Under the pieces are notes generated by a model. It was not told the DNA's origin. It ran no database searches and was given only the letters and a program-made list of their open reading frames with translations. A stretch of 40,419 bases of DNA from contig QEVJ01000055.1 of the NCBI GenBank assembly GCA_003576845.1, forward strand, positions 1 through 40,419, in the 5' to 3' direction. Below, piece after piece: positions 33,414-40,419 of this stretch. How positions within the stretch are numbered: the first letter of the stretch is position 1; every line of letters starts with the position of its first letter. The DNA comes from Planctomycetota bacterium. Its GTDB lineage: Bacteria > Planctomycetota > Planctomycetia > Pirellulales > PLA5. Both the position numbers and the translations under genes were made by a program.

Positions 33414-34376
33414 ATGACGCTGCTTTACACCGATCCTCGTTTTCTGGACCACGACACGGGGGCGCATCCGGAGTGTGCGGCGCGGTTGGAGGCGATCGCG
33501 CGGCGGCTCGACGAGCGGAACCTTGCCCAGCGATGCGGGCGGCCCGATTGGGATGCCGTTTCGCTCGCCCGGCTGGCACGGGTGCATTCGCTCGATCACG
33601 TGCAAGCGGTCGAGGCATTCGCCAGGCAGGGCGGCGGGCGGATCGAGGTCGACACCGTCGTGAGTCCGCGATCTTACGACGTCGCCTTGCGAGCAGCCGG
33701 AGCTGCTTGCAACGCCGTCGAACGCGTTCTACGCGGCGAAGATAAGACGGTGCTCTGTCTGGTGCGGCCGCCCGGCCATCACGCCCTCGCCGGCGGACCC
33801 ATGGGATTTTGCCTGTTCAATAACGTGGCCATCGCCGCTCGCGTGGCGGTGGACGAGTTGGGCCTCGCCCGGGTGCTGATCGTCGATTGGGACGTGCATC
33901 ACGGAAACGGCACGCAAGACACGTTCTGGAGCGACGGCCAGGTGGCGTTCTTTTCCGTCCACCGCTGGCCGTTCTATCCCGGAACCGGGGCGGCGGACGA
34001 AACGGGCGGCGGGCCGGGCCTGAGCTTTACGATGAACCTGCCGCTGCGGTTCGGGATCGAGCGCGACGATTATCTGGGGCGCGTGACGAAGTCGCTGACG
34101 GAGTTCGCCGACAAAGTGCGGCCGGAACTGGTGCTCGTCAGCGCCGGCTTCGACGCCCATCGGCTCGATCCGGTGGGTTCGCTCGGTCTGGAAACGGAGG
34201 ATTACCGCGAATTGTCGCGGCTCGTGATCGAGATCGCGAATGCGCACGCCGCCGGGCGCGTGGTGAGCGTGCTCGAAGGCGGCTACAACGTCGAAAAGCT
34301 CGCCGATTCGGTCGCGGTGCATTTGGAATCCCTGCTCAGAGCCGATTTTAACTCCGGCGCGCCGACCGCCCTCTAG
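33414..34376 (+). CDS. Histone deacetylase-like / acetoin utilisation family hydrolase
   Basis: 320 residues from ATG 33414 (the frame opens earlier but family similarity begins at MTLLYTDPRFLDHDTGAHPE). The arginase-deacetylase fold is marked by ARLARVHSLDHV, the active-site pair RPPGHHALAGGPMGFCLFNN, zinc ligands in LIVDWDVHHGNGTQD and SAGFDAHRLDPVGSLGLE, and EGGYNVEKLA near the end. All zinc-binding Asp/His residues and the catalytic His pair are intact. Bacterial members remove acetyl groups from lysines, polyamines or small amides; the substrate here is unknown. No signal peptide, so cytoplasmic. It is not in an operon with recognisable acetyl-CoA genes. Confidence 0.94.
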   Translation: MTLLYTDPRFLDHDTGAHPECAARLEAIARRLDERNLAQRCGRPDWDAVSLARLARVHSLDHVQAVEAFARQGGGRIEVDTVVSPRSYDVALRAAGAACNAVERVLRGEDKTVLCLVRPPGHHALAGGPMGFCLFNNVAIAARVAVDELGLARVLIVDWDVHHGNGTQDTFWSDGQVAFFSVHRWPFYPGTGAADETGGGPGLSFTMNLPLRFGIERDDYLGRVTKSLTEFADKVRPELVLVSAGFDAHRLDPVGSLGLETEDYRELSRLVIEIANAHAAGRVVSVLEGGYNVEKLADSVAVHLESLLRADFNSGAPTAL

Positions 34377-34532
34377 TTTTGTGGCAACCTGCCCTCAGAC
34401 GGGCCTGCGCATAGAGAAATGAGGCCGATTTGTTTGCAAAACCGGTCCATATTACCATTTCGACCTGATTATTCGCCGCAATTTGTCGATCGACGCTTGT
34501 TCCGCCCGGATTGCGAGCGGTAAACTTGCGGA

Positions 34533-34596
34533 TAGGTCAGGCTAAGCCGGCCGACTGCCCTGGCATCCGCATGGGCGACCCTCGCGGTCGGCCGGC
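34533..34596. repeat. Single diverged REP-like arm
   Basis: It begins TAGGTCAGGCTAAGC, close to the arm ends of the composite elements at 16982-17154 and 24596-24748, and contains a perfect 10-bp inverted repeat GCCGGCCGAC (34546-34555) / GTCGGCCGGC (34587-34596). Length 64 bp equals one arm. It overlaps the possible start region of the following gene. Confidence 0.55.
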
Positions 34597-36028
34597 ACAT
34601 TTGCAGACTCTCTGGAACTACGCTTTGGCCACCTCTCTCGACGCCAAATCGACGCAAACGCCCCTTGGCGGCCAAGAAGACCGCGAAGCGCTTTCGCGAT
34701 TCGCAGCTTGGGCATTTCGCGCGTTGGGCGGAACGGCGCATCGGGCGAATAGCGGGGTCGAAGCGATGCTTCCGGCGCCGCGGTTGGACGTGCGTCGGTC
34801 CGGCGAAGTCGACGATCGGCCGACGTGGCTGCGATTGGATGCCCCCGTGCGCCTGGGAATCGGCCTGGATACCGACGGCGAATTTGCCGAACCATCCCAA
34901 GGCCACGGCGATTCCATCCCGGCCGACCAAACGATTACGCCACGTTCGCCGCAAGTCGAATGGCTGATCGACCGGCTGCACCTCCTCGGCGCGGCGGTCC
35001 ACAGCGCGCCCACGCGACAACCGGCCAGTGCCGGCGAGATCGCCGAGCGGCTCCTGCCGACCTACCGCGTCGACGGCGGGCGGATTCGGCTTTCGGGCTG
35101 TTCGCTCGAGGATCGAGCGTTCTTTCGCATTTTTGCCCGTTCGCCGGCCGGAACGCGGCCGCAGCGATTCGTCGAATGGACGATCGACGCCGATGGCCGC
35201 CGGGTGGACGATCAGGTCGCGGCTCCGCTGGGTCTCGACGAAATCGGGCCGGTGCAAGGCCGGCCGTCGGAAGTGGCTGCCTCGGCTTTGGCCGATCTGT
35301 CGCACCTCGCCGAACAGGGCGCGACCGCGGCGTGCGGACCGCTCGAGACGATCGCCGCGACGCTCGTCTGGTGCAAGTGGGCGTCGGGCCGATTGCGAAT
35401 CGAGTTTCCGCAGGCCTGCGCCGAGATTCGCTTTTCCGATTGGGCGGCGACGCTCGAAGCGCCCGCGTTCGTCTGTCCCGAGACGGGCCGCAAGACGCAC
35501 CACATCGGCGTCACCGACGACGGGCGAATCGCCGCTGGCGAGGAGATTGCGACCTGCCAGGAAACGAGCCGCCGCACGCTGCGCCGCGAGTTGTCCCAAT
35601 GCTCGGCGAGCGGGTTGCTCGCATTGGCCGAGCTGCTCGCGACGTGTCCGATCACCGAACGGCCGGTGCTCAAGCGGCTCTTGGCCACGTGCGGCGTGTG
35701 CGGCGAACAAGTCAGTCCCGCGGCGATTCGCGACGGACAGTGCCTCGCGTGCCGTTCGCTGGCGGTCGCGCTTCCGAGCGATCCGCGAATCGCCCGCGTG
35801 CTCGGCGAATTTCCCGCCCTCGACGGCTGGCGAAAATGGCGGATATCGGAAACGGCGAACCGCTACGTGCTCGTCGGATCGAGTCTGCTCAAGCGGTTGC
35901 TCGTCGTGCTCGATCGGATGACGCTGGAACCGCGGCGGGTCGCGACGGGCGGTCGGCTCAATCGCGCGTGGACCACCATCCCGCCCGAGCAATGGGCGCT
36001 CGAACTCGGCCGCCAAGAATCCGCCTGA
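34571..36028 (+). CDS. Conserved hypothetical protein with Cys-pair motifs
   Basis: 485 residues from ATG 34571; the start is uncertain because the frame opens at TTG 34511 and the first residues overlap a REP-like hairpin, so a downstream TTG (34601) may be the real one. The N-terminal part includes EDREALSRFAAWAFRALGG and a hydrophilic middle region. The C-terminal half has several cysteine pairs: FVCPETGRKTHHIGV, ATCPITERPVLKRLLATCGV followed by CGEQ, and GQCLACRSL, suggesting one or two zinc-binding knuckles. The last part (WRKWRISETANRYVLVGSSL) resembles a small beta domain. I do not recognise the family or function. It ends 13 bases before the rmlB-rmlC gene and may be co-transcribed with it. 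Confidence 0.75.
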   Translation: MGDPRGRPAHLQTLWNYALATSLDAKSTQTPLGGQEDREALSRFAAWAFRALGGTAHRANSGVEAMLPAPRLDVRRSGEVDDRPTWLRLDAPVRLGIGLDTDGEFAEPSQGHGDSIPADQTITPRSPQVEWLIDRLHLLGAAVHSAPTRQPASAGEIAERLLPTYRVDGGRIRLSGCSLEDRAFFRIFARSPAGTRPQRFVEWTIDADGRRVDDQVAAPLGLDEIGPVQGRPSEVAASALADLSHLAEQGATAACGPLETIAATLVWCKWASGRLRIEFPQACAEIRFSDWAATLEAPAFVCPETGRKTHHIGVTDDGRIAAGEEIATCQETSRRTLRRELSQCSASGLLALAELLATCPITERPVLKRLLATCGVCGEQVSPAAIRDGQCLACRSLAVALPSDPRIARVLGEFPALDGWRKWRISETANRYVLVGSSLLKRLLVVLDRMTLEPRRVATGGRLNRAWTTIPPEQWALELGRQESA

Positions 36029-36041
36029 TTCGCCCACTGCG

Positions 36042-37625
36042 ATGCCGACGATTCTGGTCACCGGCGGGGCGGGCTTCATCGGCGGAACGTTCGTCCGGCG
36101 ATTGATCGCCGATTCCGACGCGCGGATCGTCAACCTCGACAAGCTGACTTACGCCGGCAATCTCGAATCGCTCGCGGACGTGCTCGATTCGCCGCGCCAC
36201 ACGTTCGTCCACGGCGACGTGGCCGACGGCCCGCTGGTCGCGCGGCTCTTGGCCGAGCAGCGCGTCGATTCCATCGTCCATTTCGCCGCCGAGTCGCACG
36301 TCGATCGCTCGATTACTTCGCCCGACAGCTTCGTGCAGACGAACGTCGTGGGCACATGCGTGCTGCTGGCCGCGGCGCTCGAATACTGGGAATCGCTCCC
36401 GGAACCACGTCGTTCGGCGTTTCGATTCCTGCACGTGTCGACCGACGAAGTTTACGGCTCGCTCGGCGCCGACGGATTCTTTACCGAAACATCGCCGCAC
36501 GCCCCGAACTCGCCCTATGCCGCGTCGAAAGCCGCCGCTGATCACTTCGTCCGCGCGTATCATCGCACATATGGCTTGCCGGTCGTCACGACCAACTGCT
36601 CGAACAACTACGGGCCGTATCAGTTTCCCGAAAAGCTGATCCCGCTGATTGTCCTGAACGCGGTCGAAGGCATGCGGCTGCCCGTGTACGGTCGGGGCGA
36701 AAACGTCCGCGATTGGCTGCACGTCGAAGACCACGTCGCGGCGCTGCGGCTCGTGTTAAATCGCGGCCGCGTCGGCGAGGTCTACAACATCGGCGGGCGC
36801 GCCGAGATGCGAAACCTCGACGTCGCGCGAACGATCTGCACGGCGATCGACGAATTGCGGCCCGACCTGGCCCATCGGCCGTGCGAACAGCTCATCGAAT
36901 TCGTCGCCGACCGCCCGAGCCACGATTTCCGCTACGCCATCGACTGCACGAAGATCGAGCGCGAGCTCGGCTGGCGACCGACGCGCGACTTCGCCACCGG
37001 CATCCGCGAGACGGTTGCCTGGTACCTCGCCCACAACGACTGGGTAACCGGCGTTTGCGCCTGCCGCTATCAGCGCGAGCGACTAGGGTTGCGCAAGCAA
37101 CGGCCTTCCCCGAATCCCGAATCCCGAATCCCGAATCCCATTCCCCCAGCCCCTATTCAAGGCGTCGAATTCCGTCCTCTCGCGCGCCACGCCGACGCCC
37201 GCGGCTGGCTCATGGAACTATTTCGCCACGACGAACTCGATCCGGCCTTGCATCCGGCAATGGCTTACGTCAGCGAGTCTCTGCCGGGCGTGGTTCGCGG
37301 CCCGCACGAACACCGCGAGCAAACCGACCTGTTCGCGTTTTTCGGACCGGGCGACTTCCGCGTAACGCTCTGGGACGCCCGGCCGGATTCGCCGACGAAC
37401 GGCGTGAGAATCGAGCGGATCGTCGGCGCGTCGCAACCGATGGCGGTCGTCATTCCGCCCGGCGTCGTGCATGCCTACGAGAACATCAGCGACCAGCCGG
37501 GCCGGGTATTCAACGCCCCAAACAGACTCTACGCGGGCTGGGGCAAGCAAGAGCCGGTCGACGAAATCCGCCACGAGAACGACGCGGCATCGTCGTATCG
37601 TTTGACGCCGATGGAAAGCGGCTAA
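36042..37625 (+). CDS. rmlB-rmlC: Fused dTDP-glucose 4,6-dehydratase / RmlC-like cupin epimerase
   Basis: 527 residues. Residues 1-348 are a complete RmlB: cofactor loop TGGAGFIGG, FVQTNVVGT, catalytic STDEVYG and YAASK, NNYGPYQFPEKLIPLIVLNA, and the usual ending WYLAHNDW ... RERLGL. Residues about 369-527 are an RmlC/WxcM-like cupin (FRPLARHADARGWLMELFRH, VRGPHEHREQTDLFAFFGPG, VIPPGVVHAYENIS, FNAPNRLYAGWGK). RmlB makes dTDP-4-keto-6-deoxyglucose and RmlC-type enzymes epimerise or isomerise it, so consecutive steps of deoxysugar synthesis are joined. The linker (RPSPNPESRIPNPIPPAP) is encoded by the 7-bp array at 37110-37137, exactly where RmlB normally stops. No Shine-Dalgarno precedes the ATG. 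Confidence 0.9.
   Translation: MPTILVTGGAGFIGGTFVRRLIADSDARIVNLDKLTYAGNLESLADVLDSPRHTFVHGDVADGPLVARLLAEQRVDSIVHFAAESHVDRSITSPDSFVQTNVVGTCVLLAAALEYWESLPEPRRSAFRFLHVSTDEVYGSLGADGFFTETSPHAPNSPYAASKAAADHFVRAYHRTYGLPVVTTNCSNNYGPYQFPEKLIPLIVLNAVEGMRLPVYGRGENVRDWLHVEDHVAALRLVLNRGRVGEVYNIGGRAEMRNLDVARTICTAIDELRPDLAHRPCEQLIEFVADRPSHDFRYAIDCTKIERELGWRPTRDFATGIRETVAWYLAHNDWVTGVCACRYQRERLGLRKQRPSPNPESRIPNPIPPAPIQGVEFRPLARHADARGWLMELFRHDELDPALHPAMAYVSESLPGVVRGPHEHREQTDLFAFFGPGDFRVTLWDARPDSPTNGVRIERIVGASQPMAVVIPPGVVHAYENISDQPGRVFNAPNRLYAGWGKQEPVDEIRHENDAASSYRLTPMESG
37110..37137. repeat. 7-bp repeat array (CCGAATC), four perfect units, coding for an interdomain linker
   Basis: Four identical CCGAATC units followed by CCATTCC and CCCAGCC. 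Translated in the gene's frame it gives the Pro/Asn/Ser-rich linker between the RmlB and RmlC-like domains. Confidence 0.93.
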
Positions 37626-37758
37626 CCGCCGGCCGCGTAATCACCCGCGGCAACGGATCGCTGCGTGAAACCGCGCTAAGAAACGGCGAGTATTCTCGGT
37701 GGTTGGCCGAATCGCGGATCTTGGCGGCCGCGGCGCGGTTCCGGTTGGGAGCGGTGCG

Positions 37759-39057
37759 ATGTTGCGACCCCGCGGAGCGTTGTCGTTTGCGGCACTGGCA
37801 ATTGCCTTCGCGATGTCCGCGCTCGCACGGACGCCGGCGACACGCGACGGCGCGCACGAGCGCCTTGCCGACCCCGTCGCGACAATCGCGGCTACTCCCA
37901 ACGGAAGCGAGGCGTTCTTCGCGTGGCGCACTCTCGCGGCAAGCGGCACCCTGACGGCGGACGAAGTCCGCGTCGTTGTTCCTGCCGCGGCCCACTGGGA
38001 CGTTGTCGGCGGACAAACCATCGTGCGCGCGCTCGGACGCTGCGACGCAGCGGGCGCGAAAGAATTGCTTGGCGAGCTAGCCCTTGGAATTCACTCTGCC
38101 GAAGAAACCGAATTGCGTCGAACCGCAGCGATGCTCTGCGCCGCGACACGATCGGGCGAAGAACGCGACGAATTGGTCAGGCTCGCCGCAAAGTGGGCCG
38201 CCGATCCGGACGTGCCGCAAACGAATCGCGTGCGGTGTCGCGCCGTGCTTTGGTGTGTCGGAGAGCGCTCGGATGCGCTCCGCGGCGAGATTCTGGCCGA
38301 CCTGAAGTCACGGGGCGAACTGACGGTTCCGGGCATCGGCGACGCTCCGGCATTTCAGTCGCTTTACACGATGCTGCTCGCCGACGGCGCATCGGAACTC
38401 GACGAGGAAATGGTGGACGAGATCGGCGGCGTGCTCGCGCGGGAACTCGCCGGCGGCGAACGCGAATTCAACGACGAACAGGAATGCCTGTTGCTCGCGG
38501 CGCTGTCTGGGTGCGGCGATCGCGCAAGGAAGTGGGTCCAGACGATCGAAGTCCGCGCTGCCGAGTCGCATTTCGTCGCCACACGTCTGCTGTACTACAC
38601 GGTGCTGACACGCATGTGTGGCGACGCGCCCTCGCGCGTATCGGCTTGCCGCCGGATGGACCGCGAGGCGAGGCGGATGACCGAGGGCTTGCAGTTATTC
38701 GAAATGATGATCCTGTGCGAGTTCTGGCCGCTTGTCGCGGATGCCGAGGTTCAATGCGAACTTCTGCGGTCGATGGAGTCTGCTGGCGACGACGACAAAC
38801 TTTTTACCGAAAGCTTAATGCTCCTGCAAATGGCCAAATACAACGACCACGTCGTCGGCAGGTTAATAGCTGTGGCGCCGAGTTTGCCCGAGCGACGTCG
38901 CGTCGAAGTCGCTCAGGCCCTATCGCGGATTGCGACTCATGACCATCTTGCCCCAATGCGAAACTCGCTCGCGACCGAACCGTCGATCGATGTCGCGAAG
39001 GACTTGCGCAGGGCAATCGAGGAAGTGCGGACGCTGGGAGCGGCCGCCGAGCAATGA
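37759..39057 (+). CDS. Exported hypothetical protein, helical repeat type
   Basis: 432 residues from ATG 37759, chosen because GGGAG lies upstream and the peptide then begins with a signal sequence (GALSFAALAIAFAMSALA). The mature protein consists of amphipathic helices with Ala/Leu/Arg/Glu periodicity, for example EETELRRTAAMLCAATRSGE, NDEQECLLLAALSGCGDRA and ERRRVEVAQALSRIATHDHL, reminiscent of HEAT-like repeats, but no repeat consensus could be fixed by eye. It is rich in cysteine for an exported protein. I do not recognise the family. Codon use seems similar to neighbours. Confidence 0.78.
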   Translation: MLRPRGALSFAALAIAFAMSALARTPATRDGAHERLADPVATIAATPNGSEAFFAWRTLAASGTLTADEVRVVVPAAAHWDVVGGQTIVRALGRCDAAGAKELLGELALGIHSAEETELRRTAAMLCAATRSGEERDELVRLAAKWAADPDVPQTNRVRCRAVLWCVGERSDALRGEILADLKSRGELTVPGIGDAPAFQSLYTMLLADGASELDEEMVDEIGGVLARELAGGEREFNDEQECLLLAALSGCGDRARKWVQTIEVRAAESHFVATRLLYYTVLTRMCGDAPSRVSACRRMDREARRMTEGLQLFEMMILCEFWPLVADAEVQCELLRSMESAGDDDKLFTESLMLLQMAKYNDHVVGRLIAVAPSLPERRRVEVAQALSRIATHDHLAPMRNSLATEPSIDVAKDLRRAIEEVRTLGAAAEQ

Positions 39058-39229
39058 AAGCTCGGCGCAACGCTGGCACCTTGTTTGCCGTTTCGGAAAA
39101 ACCTGCGAAATCGTTACAGATTAACGCCGCCGCTCGCCGATGGTGAAAGGCGCGTGGAGATCGCGCGGCTGCGCGGCGACTTTGCGCGGGTCGTGAAAGC
39201 CTCGGGGCAACTTCAAGGCAGAGCCGCCG

Positions 39230-39976
39230 ATGTGGTGCAAGCGTTGCCAGCAGGACGCACCGGGCATCGCCAATGGCGAGGGCGGCATGGCTTGCGCGCG
39301 GTGCGGCTCGACGGTGCGAACGTCGCCAACTGCCGCGGGCGAGAAGCGATCCGCCGACGAAATGGCGGCGCTCGCCAGCGCGGCGCTCGCCGACGATGCG
39401 CCGACCACAGACACCTGGCAACTCGACGCGGAATTGACCGAGGCCGAGCGGCTGCTGGCGGCGTTCTCGCCACTCGCCGTGCCCGCTGATGCCTCGCTCG
39501 TAATCGCCTCGCAAGCCGCCCGCACGCATCGTTTCGATCCCGAAGTCAAGCGTCGCGACGAGCTGGAAAAGCCGCCGGCAATCGGCGGATTTGTCGCCTG
39601 GATCCTGTTGCTCGCGGGCACGATGGCCCTCGTCTGCGGCGGCGTCCTCATCGGCTGGTCGCTCTATGCCGGCCGGGCCGCGCTGTGGAATCTTGGACTG
39701 CCGATCCTGCTCGCCGGCCAGGCGGGCTTGCTCCTGGGCGTCGTCCTGCAACTCGTCCGCATCTGGCAGAACCACCGCGCCGCCGCCGAACGCCTCGCCG
39801 CCGTCGATCGCCAACTCGGCGACCTCGAACAAACCACCACGCTTCTCGGCAACACCTACGGCGCCGGCTCCAGCACGTTCTTCGCCCACCTCGCCGAAGG
39901 CGCAAGTCCCCATCTCCTGCTCGCCGATCTCAAGGGCCAAATGGACCTACTGGCGATGAAAATGAGCGGCAAGTAA
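39230..39976 (+). CDS. Zinc-ribbon inner-membrane protein
   Basis: 248 residues from ATG 39230. The N-terminus MWCKRCQQD ... MACARCGSTVR carries two CxxC knuckles of a zinc ribbon. A linker of about 80 residues follows, then two transmembrane helices (FVAWILLLAGTMALVCGGVL and LPILLAGQAGLLLGVVLQLV) and a C-terminal coiled region (RAAAERLAAVDRQLGDLEQT) with a final helix. This ribbon/double-helix/coil form is a common uncharacterised planctomycete membrane protein. No operon partner is obvious; the preceding gene ends 172 bases upstream. Confidence 0.82.
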   Translation: MWCKRCQQDAPGIANGEGGMACARCGSTVRTSPTAAGEKRSADEMAALASAALADDAPTTDTWQLDAELTEAERLLAAFSPLAVPADASLVIASQAARTHRFDPEVKRRDELEKPPAIGGFVAWILLLAGTMALVCGGVLIGWSLYAGRAALWNLGLPILLAGQAGLLLGVVLQLVRIWQNHRAAAERLAAVDRQLGDLEQTTTLLGNTYGAGSSTFFAHLAEGASPHLLLADLKGQMDLLAMKMSGK

Positions 39977-40086
39977 CGGCCCTCCTCTGCCGTTGGCGTG
40001 CGATAGCACTTACCAACCGCCGTTGCGTCAACGGGCGAACGAAGGCGCCAGTGCCATTCTCGTGTTGCACTGAGCCAAGCCAATAA

Positions 40087-40419
40087 CCCGGATTATTCAT
40101 CGCACGGTGAATAAAACGGCCTCCGATTGCGTTTAAGAAGTTGTGCAACAACGACTTTTGACGACGCACGGAGGCCGAACATGAATGTACAGCGCGCGTT
40201 GGCTTTTGAGTATGACTTGCTGCCGCGGACGGCGGTCAAAATCTTGCCGGTCGACGAGCAGATCACCAGCGACGCGGGGCTGTTGCCGGTCCGCGAACTC
40301 GACGAGCGGCTGGGCTGGATGGCTTCCTTCGCGGCGCAGTTGCGCGATGCACGAACGAATCCGCTGCACACCGTCGTCGAGATGCTGCGGCAGCGGGTGT
40401 TCGGCATTCTGGCCGACTA
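40087..40419 (+). mobile_element. IS1380-type insertion sequence, left part (continues beyond window)
   Basis: The terminal sequence probably begins at CCCGGATTATTCATCGC (40087), a form I associate with ends of IS1380-family elements, and the transposase gene starts 94 bases later. The right end lies outside the window, so the terminal repeat and target duplication cannot be tested. Confidence 0.75.
40181..40419 (+). CDS. IS1380-family transposase, N-terminal part (cut by window edge)
   Basis: ATG 40181 has GGAGG seven bases upstream. The 79 visible residues (VKILPVDEQITSDAGLLPVR, then LDERLGWMASFAAQLRDART and NPLHTVVEMLRQRVFGILAD) match the N-terminus of IS1380-family DDE transposases. The DDE catalytic domain lies beyond the window. 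No frameshift is seen in the part present, so the copy may be intact. Confidence 0.9.
   Translation, partial: MNVQRALAFEYDLLPRTAVKILPVDEQITSDAGLLPVRELDERLGWMASFAAQLRDARTNPLHTVVEMLRQRVFGILAD

Overview
The window looks like a chromosomal segment of a planctomycete, probably of the order Pirellulales (inference). It is GC-rich. It encodes two exported proteins ending in PEP-CTERM sorting tails, one of them with dockerin-like calcium repeats. It also carries several short zinc-ribbon and lipoprotein families that look planctomycete-specific, a TlpA-like thioredoxin fold, a cytochrome P460-like lipoprotein and a PhoPQ-activated pathogenicity-related protein. Most intact genes are housekeeping or cell-envelope functions. 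No rRNA, CRISPR array or prophage is visible.

Layout. 1-5 kb: 3' end of UDP-glucose dehydrogenase, a small Rieske protein, a leftward run (secretin-like exported protein, LolA-like lipoprotein, two small conserved proteins), a LOG-family protein and tRNA-Ala(GGC). 5-13 kb: a large TlpA-like protein, a LamG-like PEP-CTERM protein, an ammonium transporter, and a membrane protein/XRE regulator pair behind a strong promoter that sits inside a 13-bp palindrome. 13-17 kb: a P460-like lipoprotein and a leftward Mla-type lipid transport operon (mlaE, mlaF, a four-helix bundle protein, mlaD). 17-29 kb: a POT peptide transporter, a PEP-CTERM phosphodiesterase, a zinc-ribbon gene interrupted by an amber codon, a short-chain dehydrogenase, a class V aminotransferase, a PqaA-like protein, ilvD, eno and a methyltransferase. 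29-40 kb: a Pro/Asp-rich zinc-ribbon membrane protein, a helical protein, a decayed integrase next to tRNA-Glu(CTC), a histone-deacetylase-like hydrolase, a Cys-rich protein, a fused rmlB-rmlC gene, an exported protein, a zinc-ribbon membrane protein, and the left end of an IS1380-type element.

The most striking feature is not a gene. About seventeen tracts of degenerate tandem repeats occur, and all clear ones have a period of exactly 7 bp although their units differ (GTTGGAG, GAGGATT, CCGAATC, GACCCCT, GAATTGT, GGGGTCG classes). Most lie on or within a few bases of a stop codon. They supply the stop codon, add low-complexity tails, or, in the rmlB-rmlC gene, bridge two enzymes into one frame. 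Two tracts in opposite orientation bracket the four-helix bundle gene inside the mla operon. A second repeat system consists of 153-173 bp composite palindromes, each built of two inverted 64-65 bp arms (16982-17154 and 24596-24748).

Functionally, the envelope theme is strong: UDP-glucuronate and dTDP-rhamnose type sugar precursors, Mla lipid trafficking, lipoproteins and PEP-CTERM sorting substrates. Starts were chosen from Shine-Dalgarno matches and signal peptides where the sequence allowed. Family calls rest on reading motifs by eye, without database searches.
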